A stretch of DNA of 64,000 bases from Acidimicrobiia bacterium (GCA_023265025.1 JAHFUP010000018.1:1-64000); one strand, 5' to 3'; shown: positions 25,954 through 34,617, numbered from the stretch's first letter. A program made the numbers and translations. The notes: generated from the letters alone by a model not told the origin.

Positions 25954-27527
25954 CGGGTGCGGAGGATCGCGGGCACGTCCGTCTGGCGGAGCTCGTCGCC
26001 GCCCTCTCTCTCGGCATCGACCTCGGCTTCGGACAGCCAATGGAACACGTCCTACGCCAATGTCTGATCGCGCTGCGCATTGCCGAACAGATCGGCCTGG
26101 ATGAAGAGACGCGAGCCGACGTCTACTACACCGCGTTGCTTGTGAACGTCGGCTGCCATTCAGATGCCCACGAGCAGGCGAAGTGGTTCGGCGACGACAT
26201 CGCGCTGAAGGCCGACAAGTACGCGTACGGGCTCCATGGAGTGAAGAGCGCGGTAGCGGGGATGCGTCGCATCGGCTCGGGGGCCGACAACGTGATCCAC
26301 CGCTTCCGGGTCGGCCTCGAGTTCGCCGTTTCGGGCTTCAGGGATCTGAACGGCATGATCGATCACCACTCGGCCATGGCCCGGAGGCTCGGCGAGGATC
26401 TCGGGCTCACGAAGAGCGCATGTGCGGCGCTCGAGGCGTCATACGAACAATGGGACGGCAAAGGCTGGCCGGGCGAGCTCAAGGGTGAAGACGTCCCGAT
26501 CGCGGCCCGACTGTCCGCAATCGGCGAGTTCACCGAAGTGGCGTATCGCATCGGCGGCGTGCCGGCGGCGACCGAGCTGGCGCGCAAGCAGCGCGGCAAG
26601 CAGTTCGATCCCAACCTCGTAGATATCTTCTGCGCGAACGCGGAGCTCCTTCTCGCCGGCCTCGACACCGCAGAGACATGGGATGCCGTCATCGACGCCG
26701 AGCCCGCGCTCACCGTCGTGCTGTCAGGTGAGCGCTTCGACGAAGCGCTCATCGCGATCGCCGACTTCATCGACCTCAAGTCGCCGTACTCGCTCGGTCA
26801 CGCCCGCGCCGTGGCGGATCTCGCCAGCGGCGCTGGGGCCCAGCTCGCGATGAGCGACGGCGAGGTGACGACGTTGCGTCGCGCCGGCCTCGTCCACGGC
26901 TTCGGTCGACTCGGTGTGTCCAACTCGATCTGGGACAAGGCCGGACCGCTCGGCGCCGGCGAATGGGAACGCGTCCGAATGTTCCCCTATCTCACTGAAC
27001 GGATGCTGCGGCAATCGCCGGCGCTCGCTCCGCTCGGCGCGATCGCAGTGCAGCACCGCGAACGGTTGGACGGATCCGGCTATCCACACGGACTGTCGGG
27101 TGGGGCGATCTCGCGGCCGGCACGGATTCTTGGTGCGGCGGACGCATATCGAGCGATGCGGGAACCGCGTCCCTACCGTGGCGCGCTGTCGGCGGACGCG
27201 GCCGCGTCGGAGTTGCGCGCCGACGTGAAGGAAGGACGTCTCGACGCGGAGGCGGTCGAAGCCGTTCTCGGAGCCGCCGGACACCGCATGGCGAAGCGTC
27301 GCGAGCGCCCGGCCGGTCTGACGGCGCGGGAGATCGATGTCCTACGGCTGCTCGCGCGCGGCCTCACGAACAAGGACATCGCCGCGTGTCTGGTGATCTC
27401 GCGCAAGACGGTCGCGAACCACGTCGAGCACATCTACACGAAGATCGGAACGTCCACCCGAGTCGCCGCCGGCCTGTTCGCAACGCAACACGGACTCCTC
27501 GCGGACGAGGAGTCCGTGCCGGTCTGA
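25950..27527 (+). CDS. HD-GYP-like protein with C-terminal LuxR helix-turn-helix, paralogue 2 (degenerate HD)
   Basis: This 525-residue protein is colinear with the one at 21764-23326: first HD-like half (LIALRIAEQIGLDEETRADVYYTALLVNVGCHSDAHEQAKWFGDD), second HD-GYP-like half, and LuxR domain (LTAREIDVLRLLARGLTNKDIAACLVISRKTVANHVEHIYTKI). The catalytic His-Asp pair reads VHGFGRLGVSNSIWDK, so the Asp is Gly and phosphodiesterase activity is doubtful; DGSGYPHGLSGG keeps GYP. It may act as a ligand-sensing transcription factor. By eye its base composition is less GC-rich than the neighbours, hinting at separate origin despite its 4-base overlap with the antiporter gene. Confidence 0.9.
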   Translation: MTGAEDRGHVRLAELVAALSLGIDLGFGQPMEHVLRQCLIALRIAEQIGLDEETRADVYYTALLVNVGCHSDAHEQAKWFGDDIALKADKYAYGLHGVKSAVAGMRRIGSGADNVIHRFRVGLEFAVSGFRDLNGMIDHHSAMARRLGEDLGLTKSACAALEASYEQWDGKGWPGELKGEDVPIAARLSAIGEFTEVAYRIGGVPAATELARKQRGKQFDPNLVDIFCANAELLLAGLDTAETWDAVIDAEPALTVVLSGERFDEALIAIADFIDLKSPYSLGHARAVADLASGAGAQLAMSDGEVTTLRRAGLVHGFGRLGVSNSIWDKAGPLGAGEWERVRMFPYLTERMLRQSPALAPLGAIAVQHRERLDGSGYPHGLSGGAISRPARILGAADAYRAMREPRPYRGALSADAAASELRADVKEGRLDAEAVEAVLGAAGHRMAKRRERPAGLTAREIDVLRLLARGLTNKDIAACLVISRKTVANHVEHIYTKIGTSTRVAAGLFATQHGLLADEESVPV

Positions 27528-27533
27528 CGAGGC

Positions 27534-27911
27534 TCAGGCGGACTGCATGGCCTGCATGTTGCGCTCGATCACCTTGTTCACCTCAGCCGAGTACTCGGCG
27601 GGGCTGAAGAGGAGCCACTCGGTTCCAGCCGTCACTGCAGGCGTGTGGCTGGGAGGGACGTAGAACGCGTCACCCGAGTCGAACGTCTCCGAGTGGTCCG
27701 CGAACGTGAACGTGAGCGCACCCTTGATCACGTAGCCCCAGTGCGGGCACGGGCACCGGTCGTCGGGTAGGCCCTTCAGGAACGGTGCCAGGTCCGACGC
27801 CTCACGTATGTCCATGAAGCTGATCTCGTATCCCTCGACGACCTCTTCAGCTACATGACCGACTCCGATTTCCTGCTGCTTCGCGGCACTTGCCTTCGAC
27901 ACCTTCGGCAT
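27534..27911 (-). CDS. Small cupin-fold protein, paralogue A
   Basis: This 125-residue protein is a single cupin barrel: RCPCPHWGYVIKGALTFTF carries the first cupin motif with its histidine, followed by HSETFDSGDAFYVPPSHTPAV, the second motif. The C-P-C-P-H-W-G stretch recurs in the cupin at 32841-33230 (CQCPHWG), so the two belong to one subfamily. The cysteines could join the metal site. It is divergent from an ECF sigma gene and converges on the HD-GYP gene. Cupins can be sensors, ChrR-like anti-sigma domains or small enzymes; the position next to a sigma factor is suggestive only. Confidence 0.85.
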   Translation of the reverse strand: MPKVSKASAAKQQEIGVGHVAEEVVEGYEISFMDIREASDLAPFLKGLPDDRCPCPHWGYVIKGALTFTFADHSETFDSGDAFYVPPSHTPAVTAGTEWLLFSPAEYSAEVNKVIERNMQAMQSA

Positions 27912-28002
27912 CACTGTCTCCCTTGGTTGACCTGTCGCAACCATATGAGCGGGCCGGCAAGGGTTCATGAGGCGTTTTGCCCATCTTTCGCGGCCCAAAC
28001 GC

Positions 28003-28027
28003 GAACCGGGACTGCCGCGTGGACGTT
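28003..28027 (+). promoter_or_regulatory. Candidate ECF-sigma promoter before the sigma gene
   Basis: GAACC (28003-28007) and CGTT (28024-28027) are separated by 16 bases, matching the common ECF promoter pattern. It lies 26 bases before the chosen GTG start of the sigma gene and suggests autoregulation. Confidence 0.45.
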
Positions 28028-28053
28028 CACTGTCGTTGCAGACAGGTAGCGTC

Positions 28054-28719
28054 GTGACCCAGTTGGACGCGAGCGACACCGCCGAGCGCGAGCACGATGA
28101 CGTCGAGGTCGTCGCCGCCCTGCGCGCGGGCGACGAAGCCGCCTTCGCGTCGCTCATCGACCGGCACTACCAGTCCATGTTGCGGGTGGCGCGCCTGCAC
28201 GTCGCCACCCGGGAGGCGGCCGAGGATGTCGTGCAGGAGACGTTCCTCGGTTTGATCAGCGGCATCGACCGCTTCGAGGCGCGGTCGTCGTTGCGGACGT
28301 GGATGTTCCGGATTCTCGTGAACCGGGCCAAGAGCCGGGGCGAGCGCGAGCGACGCTCACAGCCGTTCTCGTCATTGGAGTCCGAGCTCGATGCAGACGA
28401 GCCGGCCGTCGATCCCGACCGGTTCAGGTCCAACGGTCGATGGGCCGGCTTCTGGTGCACGCCGCCGTCGGCCGAGCACCTGCCCGAGGCCGGTGTGCTG
28501 GCGGCCGAGGTCGGCGACCGGCTGGCCGCCGCCATCGACGCTCTACCGCCTGTGCAACGGACGGTCATCACCATGCGCGACGTGCAGGGTCTCTCCTCGG
28601 CGGAGGTGTGCGACCTTCTCGACCTCACCCAGGGGAACCAGCGCGTGCTCCTGCACCGGGCCCGCAGCAAGGCGCGGGCCGACCTGGAGCGGTATCTCGG
28701 CGAACGGGTCGAGGTGTAG
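28054..28719 (+). CDS. ECF-type RNA polymerase sigma factor
   Basis: I placed the start at GTG 28054, downstream of the promoter-like elements, giving 221 residues; an ATG at 27967 in frame would add 29 residues across that promoter. Region 2 is HYQSMLRVARLHVATREAAEDVVQETFLGLISGIDRF with SSLRTWMFRILVNRAKS. Region 4 is LPPVQRTVITMRDVQGLSSAEVCDLLDLTQGNQRVLLHRARSKAR. An acidic linker lies between them. The next gene, two bases downstream, encodes a zinc-type anti-sigma factor. The stimulus is unknown; the divergent cupin gene may be a target or a co-sensor. Confidence 0.93.
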   Translation: MTQLDASDTAEREHDDVEVVAALRAGDEAAFASLIDRHYQSMLRVARLHVATREAAEDVVQETFLGLISGIDRFEARSSLRTWMFRILVNRAKSRGERERRSQPFSSLESELDADEPAVDPDRFRSNGRWAGFWCTPPSAEHLPEAGVLAAEVGDRLAAAIDALPPVQRTVITMRDVQGLSSAEVCDLLDLTQGNQRVLLHRARSKARADLERYLGERVEV

Positions 28720-28721
28720 CG

Positions 28722-28985
28722 ATGCGCCAGCCCGTAGTTCGCTGCGTTGCATTCGTGGAATTGGTCACCGACTGGGAGGAAGGCGCGCTCGGTGACGACG
28801 AACGGGTGGACCTCGAGGAGCACATGGCCATCTGCCCCCCCTGTGTCCAGTACATCAAGCAGCTTCGCCTGACCCGAGCCGTGCTTCGTGAGACAGCGGA
28901 ACGCTACGGGCAGAACGGAGGCGCTCCTCCACCTGCGGCCCGCGCCACCTTGCTGGAGGAGTTCCGCCGCCAGCGCGGCGGCTGA
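28722..28985 (+). CDS. Zinc-binding anti-sigma factor
   Basis: This 87-residue protein has the ZAS motif His34-x3-Cys38-x2-Cys41 (EEHMAICPPCVQY) within a short helical domain. Its start is two bases past the sigma stop, so the two are surely co-transcribed. No membrane helix is present, so it should be a soluble, possibly redox-responsive inhibitor that releases the ECF factor when the zinc site is oxidised, as in RsrA. An extra N-terminal Cys8 could take part. The C-terminus is basic and likely disordered. Confidence 0.88.
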   Translation: MRQPVVRCVAFVELVTDWEEGALGDDERVDLEEHMAICPPCVQYIKQLRLTRAVLRETAERYGQNGGAPPPAARATLLEEFRRQRGG

Positions 28986-28991
28986 CTCGGC

Positions 28992-29603
28992 TCAGAGCCC
29001 GAGCCGGTCGGCCAGCCAGGCCGACTGGAAGGCCCGCTCGGCGGCGTAGCCCTCGTCGAAGGCGGCCTGGTCGCCCTCGGGCCCCGCGGCCAGGTGGCCC
29101 GCGGAGCACGCGGCCACGAACGGCGACTGCGGTGCGGTGCCATGCCGCGCGCAGTACGCGGCATCGGAAGCCAGGACCGCGGCTCGCCCGCCGAAGGTCG
29201 ACTCGTCCTCTCCCGCCCCGATTGCCGCCGCCTCGTCGAGTGTGTTCGCGGCGGCGAGCCGGTCGCCGGCGTCAGCGTCGCCCAGCGCCACCACCGCCCG
29301 GTCCCGGGACCGCCACGCCCCGACGTCGGCAAGTTCCCGCACAGCCGCCTCGTATCCCTCGACCGGCCGTAGCAGTCGCCCCCGACTGGCCACCAGCTTG
29401 CGCCGGGTCCGCTTGACCTCACCGTCGAGCTCGACCTCCCAGAGGGCGGCGGTCAGCCAGTGCGACAGGTCGACGGGCAGGCAGGCGTGCACGCCCTCCC
29501 GGCACGGGTCGGCGGCGCCGGCCTCCACCCACACGCCCGGCGTCCACGGCACGCCGGTGAAGGGCGCCCGGCCGTCGGCGTCGAGGAACTTGTAGGCCTG
29601 CAT
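28992..29603 (-). CDS. Conserved actinobacterial protein of unknown function
   Basis: This 203-residue soluble protein starts MQAYKFLDADGRAPFTGVPWTPGVWVEAG and continues with PCREGVHACLPVDLSHWLTAALWEVELDGEV and an Ala-rich helical C-terminal half (RAAVLASDAAYCARHG, then GYAAERAFQSAWLADRLGL). I recognise the YKFL...PFTG...W opening as a recurrent unnamed family, but know of no experimental function. It converges on the anti-sigma gene and is divergent from the large ATPase by 31 bases, too close for long separate promoters. Confidence 0.75.
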   Translation of the reverse strand: MQAYKFLDADGRAPFTGVPWTPGVWVEAGAADPCREGVHACLPVDLSHWLTAALWEVELDGEVKRTRRKLVASRGRLLRPVEGYEAAVRELADVGAWRSRDRAVVALGDADAGDRLAAANTLDEAAAIGAGEDESTFGGRAAVLASDAAYCARHGTAPQSPFVAACSAGHLAAGPEGDQAAFDEGYAAERAFQSAWLADRLGL

Positions 29604-29634
29604 CGAGCGTCAACGTATCCGCCAGAATCGCGGT

Positions 29635-32600
29635 GTGTCCCGCTTCGTAGGCCGGCGTCGGGAGCTCGTCGAGCTCGAAGAGGCGCTGGACGCGGCAGTG
29701 GGCGGGCGCGGCGGGCTGCTCCTCGTCTCCGGGGAGCCGGGCATCGGCAAGACGCGGCTCTGCCAGGAGCTCGCCGACCAAGCCGAGGCCCGGGGCGTGA
29801 GCGTCGCCTGGGCCCGATGCTGGGAGGCGGGGACCGTGCCGGCGTTCCGCGCCTGGGACCAGCTCCTCGCCGCGCTCGGCGACACGCGGGTACCGACGGG
29901 ACCGGGCGGCCGGGCCGACGACGCCGATCTCGCTCGCATGCGCGTGTTCGACGACGTCGTCGGGGTGGTGATGGTCGCCGCCGCCCGCCGCCCCCTCGTG
30001 CTGGTGCTGGACGACCTCCACTGGGCCGACGTCGGGTCGATCATGCTGCTCGGGTACCTCGCCTCGCAGGTGCGCGGTGCCGGCGTACTCATCCTGACCA
30101 CGTTCCGCGACATCGAGGCCCGGCCGGGCACCGGAGTCGGCGACGCCATCGCCGATCTCGGCCGCCACGGTCGCCACGTCCGGCTCGCGGGGATGGGCGT
30201 CGAGGACGTGCCCACGCTCGTCGAGTCGACCACGGGCGTCGCCGGCCGGGACGTCGACGCCGCCGCCGTCCACCACCACACCGGTGGCAACCCCCTGTTC
30301 GCTGAAGAGCTGGTTCGGCTCCTCGACACGCGGGGGACGCTCTCGACCCTCACCGCCGACGACCTTGCCCCCGTGCCCGCGACCGTCAAGGGTGTCCTCA
30401 GCCGGCGCCTGCACGACCTGTCCGAGGACTGCCGCACGGTGCTGGCCACCGCCAGCGTCGTCGGCGACGAGTTCGACCTCGACGTGGTCGAGACGCTGAC
30501 CGCCCTGCCCAGGGACCGCCTGCTGGAGGTGGTCGACGAGGCGTCGGCCGCGCACATCCTCGAGGACGCCGGCGTGGCCGTGTATGGGTTCACCCACCCG
30601 CTGGTGCGGTCCACGCTCTACGACGACCTCGGTGTCGCCCGTCGGGTCCGTCTCCACGAGCGGGTCGGCCTGGCCCTGGAGGCCATGCTCGCCGCCGGCC
30701 GCGACGTCAACCTGGCCGCGCTCGCCCATCACTTCGTCAAGGCCGCGCCGGCGGGCACCGCGGCGAAGGCCGCTCGCTATGCCGTGGATGCCGCCGACCA
30801 GGCGCTGGCCCGGCTGGCCTTTGAGAGCGCGGCCACGCTGTACACACAGGCGCTGCGAGCCCTGGAGCTCGATCCATCCGCCGGCGACCGCTGTGAGGTG
30901 CTCCTGGGCCTCGGCGCCGCGCAGGCCGCCGCCGGCAGCCCCCTCGCGGCCAGGGCGACCTACCTCGGTGCCGCCGCGCTGGCCCGAGGAGCCGGGCACA
31001 GCGATCAGTTCGCACGCGCCGCGTTGGGGGTCGGCGGGGGCAGCGGGTTCGAAGTCGCCCTCGGCGACCGCGAGCAGATCGACCTCCTGGAAGAAGCGCT
31101 CCGGTCGTTCGGTGACGGCTCGTCGGTGCTCCGGGCGTGGGTGACGGCGCGCCTGTCGGTTGCCCTCTCCCTGTCCGGCGCCGACGACCGGCGGCTGGCT
31201 TTGAGCGAGGAGGCCGTGTCCCTGGCTCGTGCCAGCGACGACCCAACGGCGCTGGCCTACGCCCTTTCGGCCCACTGCGACGTCATCGCCGGGCCCGCCG
31301 ACGTGCACCGGCGACTGCGGGAGTGCACCGAGATGGTGGAGCTGGCGCTCGCCACGGGAGACCGGGCTGCGGAGCTGCTCGGGCGCCGGATGCGCGTCGT
31401 CTGCCTGCTGGAAGTCGGTGACACGACGGCCGCGGACGCCGAGATCGAGGCGTACGCCCGCCTGGCCGGCGTCGTGCGCCAGCCGCTCTACGGCTGGTAC
31501 GTGCCGCTCTGGCGGGCGATGCGGGCCCACATGCGCGGTGACCTCGCCGGCTGCGCACGGTGGCGGGAGGAGGCTACGGAGCTCGGCTCCCAGGCCCACA
31601 GTGGGAACGCCGCCATCCTGGTCGAGGGCCTGCGGTGGTTCGAGATGCGAGCGTCCGGCGACACCGAAGGACCGCTGGCCGCCCTGGACATGCTGTCCGA
31701 GTACGAGCCGCTGCTCGGGGCGCAGGTGCTGGGCACGGTGGCGCTGATCCTGGCCGAAGCGGGCCGGAGGGACGAGGCCCGGGCCCGGCTCGACGCCGGC
31801 GCGGCATCCATCCGGTCCATGCCGGTGGACTCGGAGTGGCTACCGGCTATGGGGCAGCTGGCGGAGGCGGTCGCCGGCGTCGGCGGGCATCCCATCGCGG
31901 CCTGGGCCTACGAGGCGCTGCTCCCCCACCGGAACCTCTTCGGCGTCGAAGGCATCGGCGCGGTGTGCTGGGGGTCGATCGAGCGGCCGCTCGGGCTGCT
32001 GGCGGCCACGCTGGGCCGGACGCAGGAGGCGGCGGCCCACTTCGACGCCGCGGTCGCCGCCAACCGTGCCGTCGGCTCGCCCCTCTACGTCGCCGTCGCC
32101 CTCCGGGACGCCGGCCTGGCCCTCGGCGACCGGGACCGCCTGGCTGCCGCCCTCGCCGCCTATCGGGAGCTGGGCATCGACGATCGGGTGGCGGAGCTGG
32201 AGGCGCGGTTGACGGCGACCGACGACGCGCCGGCGCCGGCGAACGTCTTCCGCCGGGACGGCGACGTCTGGCTGCTGGCGTACGCCGGCACCGTGGCCCG
32301 GCTGAAAGACGTGAAGGGACTGCGGGACCTTGCCTACCTGCTCGGCCGTCCGGGCCGGGAGGTGGCGGCGGTCGACTTGGCCGGGTCGCCCGGCGCCCCG
32401 CCCCAGGGCGACCTGGGCGAGGTGGTCGACGCCCAGGCGAGAGAGGCGTACAGGGCCCGGCTTCTCGAGCTCGACACCGAGCTGGAGGAGGCCGACGCCG
32501 CCGGCGACGCGCCGCGCTCCGCTCAGGCCCAGGAGGAGCGGGAGGCGCTCCTCGCCCAACTGTCGGCGGCGTTCGGGCTCGGGGGACGACCCCGCCGGAC

Positions 32601-32769
32601 GGGCGACGACGGGGAGAGGGCCCGCCAGGCGGTCACGTGGCGGGTGCGCGACGCCATCGGGCGGGTCGAAGCGGCGTCCCCCGAGCTCGGCCGCCACCTT
32701 CGCCGCTCGGTTCGAACCGGCACGTTCTGCGTCTACGACCCTGCCGATCCGGTCGACTGGTCGCTGTAG
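29635..32769 (+). CDS. Large AAA/STAND ATPase with TPR-like repeats and a novel C-terminal domain
   Basis: The GTG at 29635 gives 1044 residues. The N-terminal ATPase has FVGRRRELVELEEAL, Walker A GEPGIGKTR and Walker B LVLVLDDLHWAD, as in LuxR-type MalT-like ATPases. A long alpha-helical middle (about 380-860) has TPR-like repeats. Instead of a LuxR helix-turn-helix, the C-terminus (about 865-1044) carries VWLLAYAGTVARLKDVKGLRDLAYLLGRPGREV, a winged-helix-like segment seen at the end of many actinobacterial ATPases, then an acidic helical stretch. The protein probably integrates a ligand signal; its output is unknown. Confidence 0.88.
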   Translation: MSRFVGRRRELVELEEALDAAVGGRGGLLLVSGEPGIGKTRLCQELADQAEARGVSVAWARCWEAGTVPAFRAWDQLLAALGDTRVPTGPGGRADDADLARMRVFDDVVGVVMVAAARRPLVLVLDDLHWADVGSIMLLGYLASQVRGAGVLILTTFRDIEARPGTGVGDAIADLGRHGRHVRLAGMGVEDVPTLVESTTGVAGRDVDAAAVHHHTGGNPLFAEELVRLLDTRGTLSTLTADDLAPVPATVKGVLSRRLHDLSEDCRTVLATASVVGDEFDLDVVETLTALPRDRLLEVVDEASAAHILEDAGVAVYGFTHPLVRSTLYDDLGVARRVRLHERVGLALEAMLAAGRDVNLAALAHHFVKAAPAGTAAKAARYAVDAADQALARLAFESAATLYTQALRALELDPSAGDRCEVLLGLGAAQAAAGSPLAARATYLGAAALARGAGHSDQFARAALGVGGGSGFEVALGDREQIDLLEEALRSFGDGSSVLRAWVTARLSVALSLSGADDRRLALSEEAVSLARASDDPTALAYALSAHCDVIAGPADVHRRLRECTEMVELALATGDRAAELLGRRMRVVCLLEVGDTTAADAEIEAYARLAGVVRQPLYGWYVPLWRAMRAHMRGDLAGCARWREEATELGSQAHSGNAAILVEGLRWFEMRASGDTEGPLAALDMLSEYEPLLGAQVLGTVALILAEAGRRDEARARLDAGAASIRSMPVDSEWLPAMGQLAEAVAGVGGHPIAAWAYEALLPHRNLFGVEGIGAVCWGSIERPLGLLAATLGRTQEAAAHFDAAVAANRAVGSPLYVAVALRDAGLALGDRDRLAAALAAYRELGIDDRVAELEARLTATDDAPAPANVFRRDGDVWLLAYAGTVARLKDVKGLRDLAYLLGRPGREVAAVDLAGSPGAPPQGDLGEVVDAQAREAYRARLLELDTELEEADAAGDAPRSAQAQEEREALLAQLSAAFGLGGRPRRTGDDGERARQAVTWRVRDAIGRVEAASPELGRHLRRSVRTGTFCVYDPADPVDWSL

Positions 32770-32840
32770 CGCGCCGCTCCTCGCGTCGCGAGGACGCGCC
32801 TCACGCCTTCAGGGTGACAACCCCAGCAAAGGAGTGAGCG

Positions 32841-33230
32841 ATGGCGAAGATCGGCAAGGACCAGACGTCGACCGTGTACCAGATGGAAGGGTTCGAGGGC
32901 CGCTACGAGGACCTCGACGGCTACACGATCGGCTTCGAGACCTACACCGCGGACGCCGACCCGGCACCGCTGTTCGCCGGCCTGCCCGGTGACCGCTGCC
33001 AGTGCCCGCACTGGGGTGTCGTCCTCAAGGGAAGCCTGATCTACAACCACGCCGACGGCAGCCAGGACGTCATCGGCGCGGGCGAGGCCTACTACGTGGG
33101 CCCCGGCCACCTGCCGGTGCTCACCGCCGGCACCGAGATCGTCGAGTTCAGCCCCACCGACGCGCTGGCCAAGACCATGGAGGTCGTCCTGCGGAACCTT
33201 GAAGCGTTCACCGCCGCAGCCGCGGGCTGA
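32841..33230 (+). CDS. Small cupin-fold protein, paralogue B
   Basis: This 129-residue cupin reads GDRCQCPHWGVVLKGSLIYNHADGSQDVIGAGEAYYVGPGHLPV, covering both cupin motifs. It shares the C-x-C-P-H-W-G segment and overall length with the cupin at 27534-27911. Its stop overlaps the ATG of the NTF2-like gene (TGATG), making a coupled pair. A Shine-Dalgarno AAAGGAG precedes the ATG. The metal and role are not known. Confidence 0.87.
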   Translation: MAKIGKDQTSTVYQMEGFEGRYEDLDGYTIGFETYTADADPAPLFAGLPGDRCQCPHWGVVLKGSLIYNHADGSQDVIGAGEAYYVGPGHLPVLTAGTEIVEFSPTDALAKTMEVVLRNLEAFTAAAAG

Positions 33231-33637
33231 TGGCGCCCACCGTCGCCGAGCGCATCGCGGCGCGGCTGGCCGCCCTCGACTTCGACGGGCTGGCCGAGCT
33301 GTACCGGGCCGACGCCCTGCTCGATGTGAGCGTCCCCAGCTGGCGGTACCAGCTGTTGGGAAGCGACGCGATCAGGGAGTCGCTCCGCGAGGAGGCCGGA
33401 TACCTGACCGAGGGCGCCCGGGTGACCGGACAGCGGGTCACGCCGACCGACGACGGGGTGGTCGTCGAGCTGCAGGTGCGCTTCGTCCAGGAGGGCGAGG
33501 AGCGCCAGTGGCGGGAGGTCCACCTGTTCCACACCGACGGCGTGGCCATCACCGAGCACGTCAACTACTGCACCGGGATATGGGACGCGGCGACCATCGC
33601 CCGCCAGGCGGTCGAAGCGCCGATGGTCCGACCGTGA
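33230..33637 (+). CDS. SnoaL/NTF2-like protein
   Basis: This 135-residue protein has the NTF2-like pattern: RLAALDFDGLAELYRADALLDVSVPSWRYQLLGSDAIRESLREE, then strands VVVELQVRFVQEG and REVHLFHTDGVAITEHVNYCTGIWD. It is not closely related to the two NTF2-like paralogues at 21-24 kb. It overlaps the cupin gene upstream and the kinase-like gene downstream, forming a three-gene translationally coupled set. This suggests one small-molecule pathway, but no substrate is apparent. Confidence 0.83.
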   Translation: MAPTVAERIAARLAALDFDGLAELYRADALLDVSVPSWRYQLLGSDAIRESLREEAGYLTEGARVTGQRVTPTDDGVVVELQVRFVQEGEERQWREVHLFHTDGVAITEHVNYCTGIWDAATIARQAVEAPMVRP

Positions 33638-34617
33638 ACGCGGCGACGCTTCTCGGGCACGCAGTCGAGCGGATGCCCCTGTCCGGCCACGACGGCCGGT
33701 CCGGGGCGCGGCTCGAGCGGGTGCTCCTCGACGACGGCACGCAACTCGTCGTGAAGCGGACGTCTCCGACCCTCGACCTCGTCATGCGCCTGACCGGCGC
33801 GACCGAGTCACGGGAGTCCGCCCTCTGGCATGCCGGCGTGCTGGACGAGTTGCCGGCGGGAGTCGGCTGTGCCCTGGTGGGCGCCTGGCGGGAGGGCGAC
33901 GACACGGTGCTGGCCATGCGGGATCTCGGCGACATGGTCGTCGGCTGGTCGCGCCGCATCTCCCGCGAGGAGTGTCGTCGCCTGCTCGCCGCCGCCACCC
34001 TGGTCCACCGCGGATTCGAAGGCGCGTCCATCGACGGGCTCGTCCCGTTGGCCGTCCGCGTGTCGCTCTTCGCTCCGTGGCGCATGCGCGCCGTGGACCG
34101 GAACGCCGGCCCGCTTCCTGCCCTCGTCCTTCGCGGGTGGGAACGGTTCGCCGGGACGGCCGATCCCGCCGTCGCGGCCGCGGTGCTCGACGTGCTCGAA
34201 CGCCCGGAACGGCTCGCCGGGCCGCTCTCCCGCCGGCCCGCCACGCTGATCCACGGGGACCTTTGGCTGGTCAACGTCGCCTTCGAGGCCAACCAGGTGA
34301 CACTGCTCGACTGGGACCTGGCGACGAGCGGGTCGCCGGCGCTGGAGCTGGCCCTGTTCCTCGACGGCAACTCGTCCCAAGTCGCGGCCACCAAGGACGA
34401 GATCCTCGACGACTTCCGCACCATCTGGGGCGACGAGCACGACGAGACCGCGCTGCGACTGGCGCTGTTCGCCGGCCTGGTCGAGCTCGGGTGGAACAAG
34501 GCGCTCGACATCGCCGAACACCCGGACCGGGCCGTCCGCGCCCGGGAGCAGGCCGACCTCGACTGGTGGATCGATCAGGCCCGCCAGACCCTCGCGCTCG
34601 GATTGCTCGATCCGTGA
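33634..34617 (+). CDS. Aminoglycoside phosphotransferase-like kinase (APH fold)
   Basis: The GTG start overlaps the previous stop (GTGA) and gives 327 residues. The APH catalytic loop is LIHGDLWLVNVAFE with the base Asp, followed by VTLLDWDLATSGSPALELALFL with the metal-binding Asp. The N-lobe has the strand QLVVKRTSP with the ATP lysine. APH-fold kinases phosphorylate antibiotics, choline, homoserine and other metabolites. The operon partners (cupin, NTF2-like, SRPBCC) make antibiotic resistance less likely than small-molecule metabolism, but this is open. Confidence 0.85.
   Translation: MNAATLLGHAVERMPLSGHDGRSGARLERVLLDDGTQLVVKRTSPTLDLVMRLTGATESRESALWHAGVLDELPAGVGCALVGAWREGDDTVLAMRDLGDMVVGWSRRISREECRRLLAAATLVHRGFEGASIDGLVPLAVRVSLFAPWRMRAVDRNAGPLPALVLRGWERFAGTADPAVAAAVLDVLERPERLAGPLSRRPATLIHGDLWLVNVAFEANQVTLLDWDLATSGSPALELALFLDGNSSQVAATKDEILDDFRTIWGDEHDETALRLALFAGLVELGWNKALDIAEHPDRAVRAREQADLDWWIDQARQTLALGLLDP

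Noticed and set aside
29419-31599. 726-codon open frame antisense to the large ATPase
   Set aside because: Composition is that of a shadow frame; the plus strand carries Walker motifs.
33634-34617. APH-like gene as an antibiotic-resistance gene
   Set aside because: The fold is shared by many metabolic kinases and the coupled neighbours are not resistance genes.
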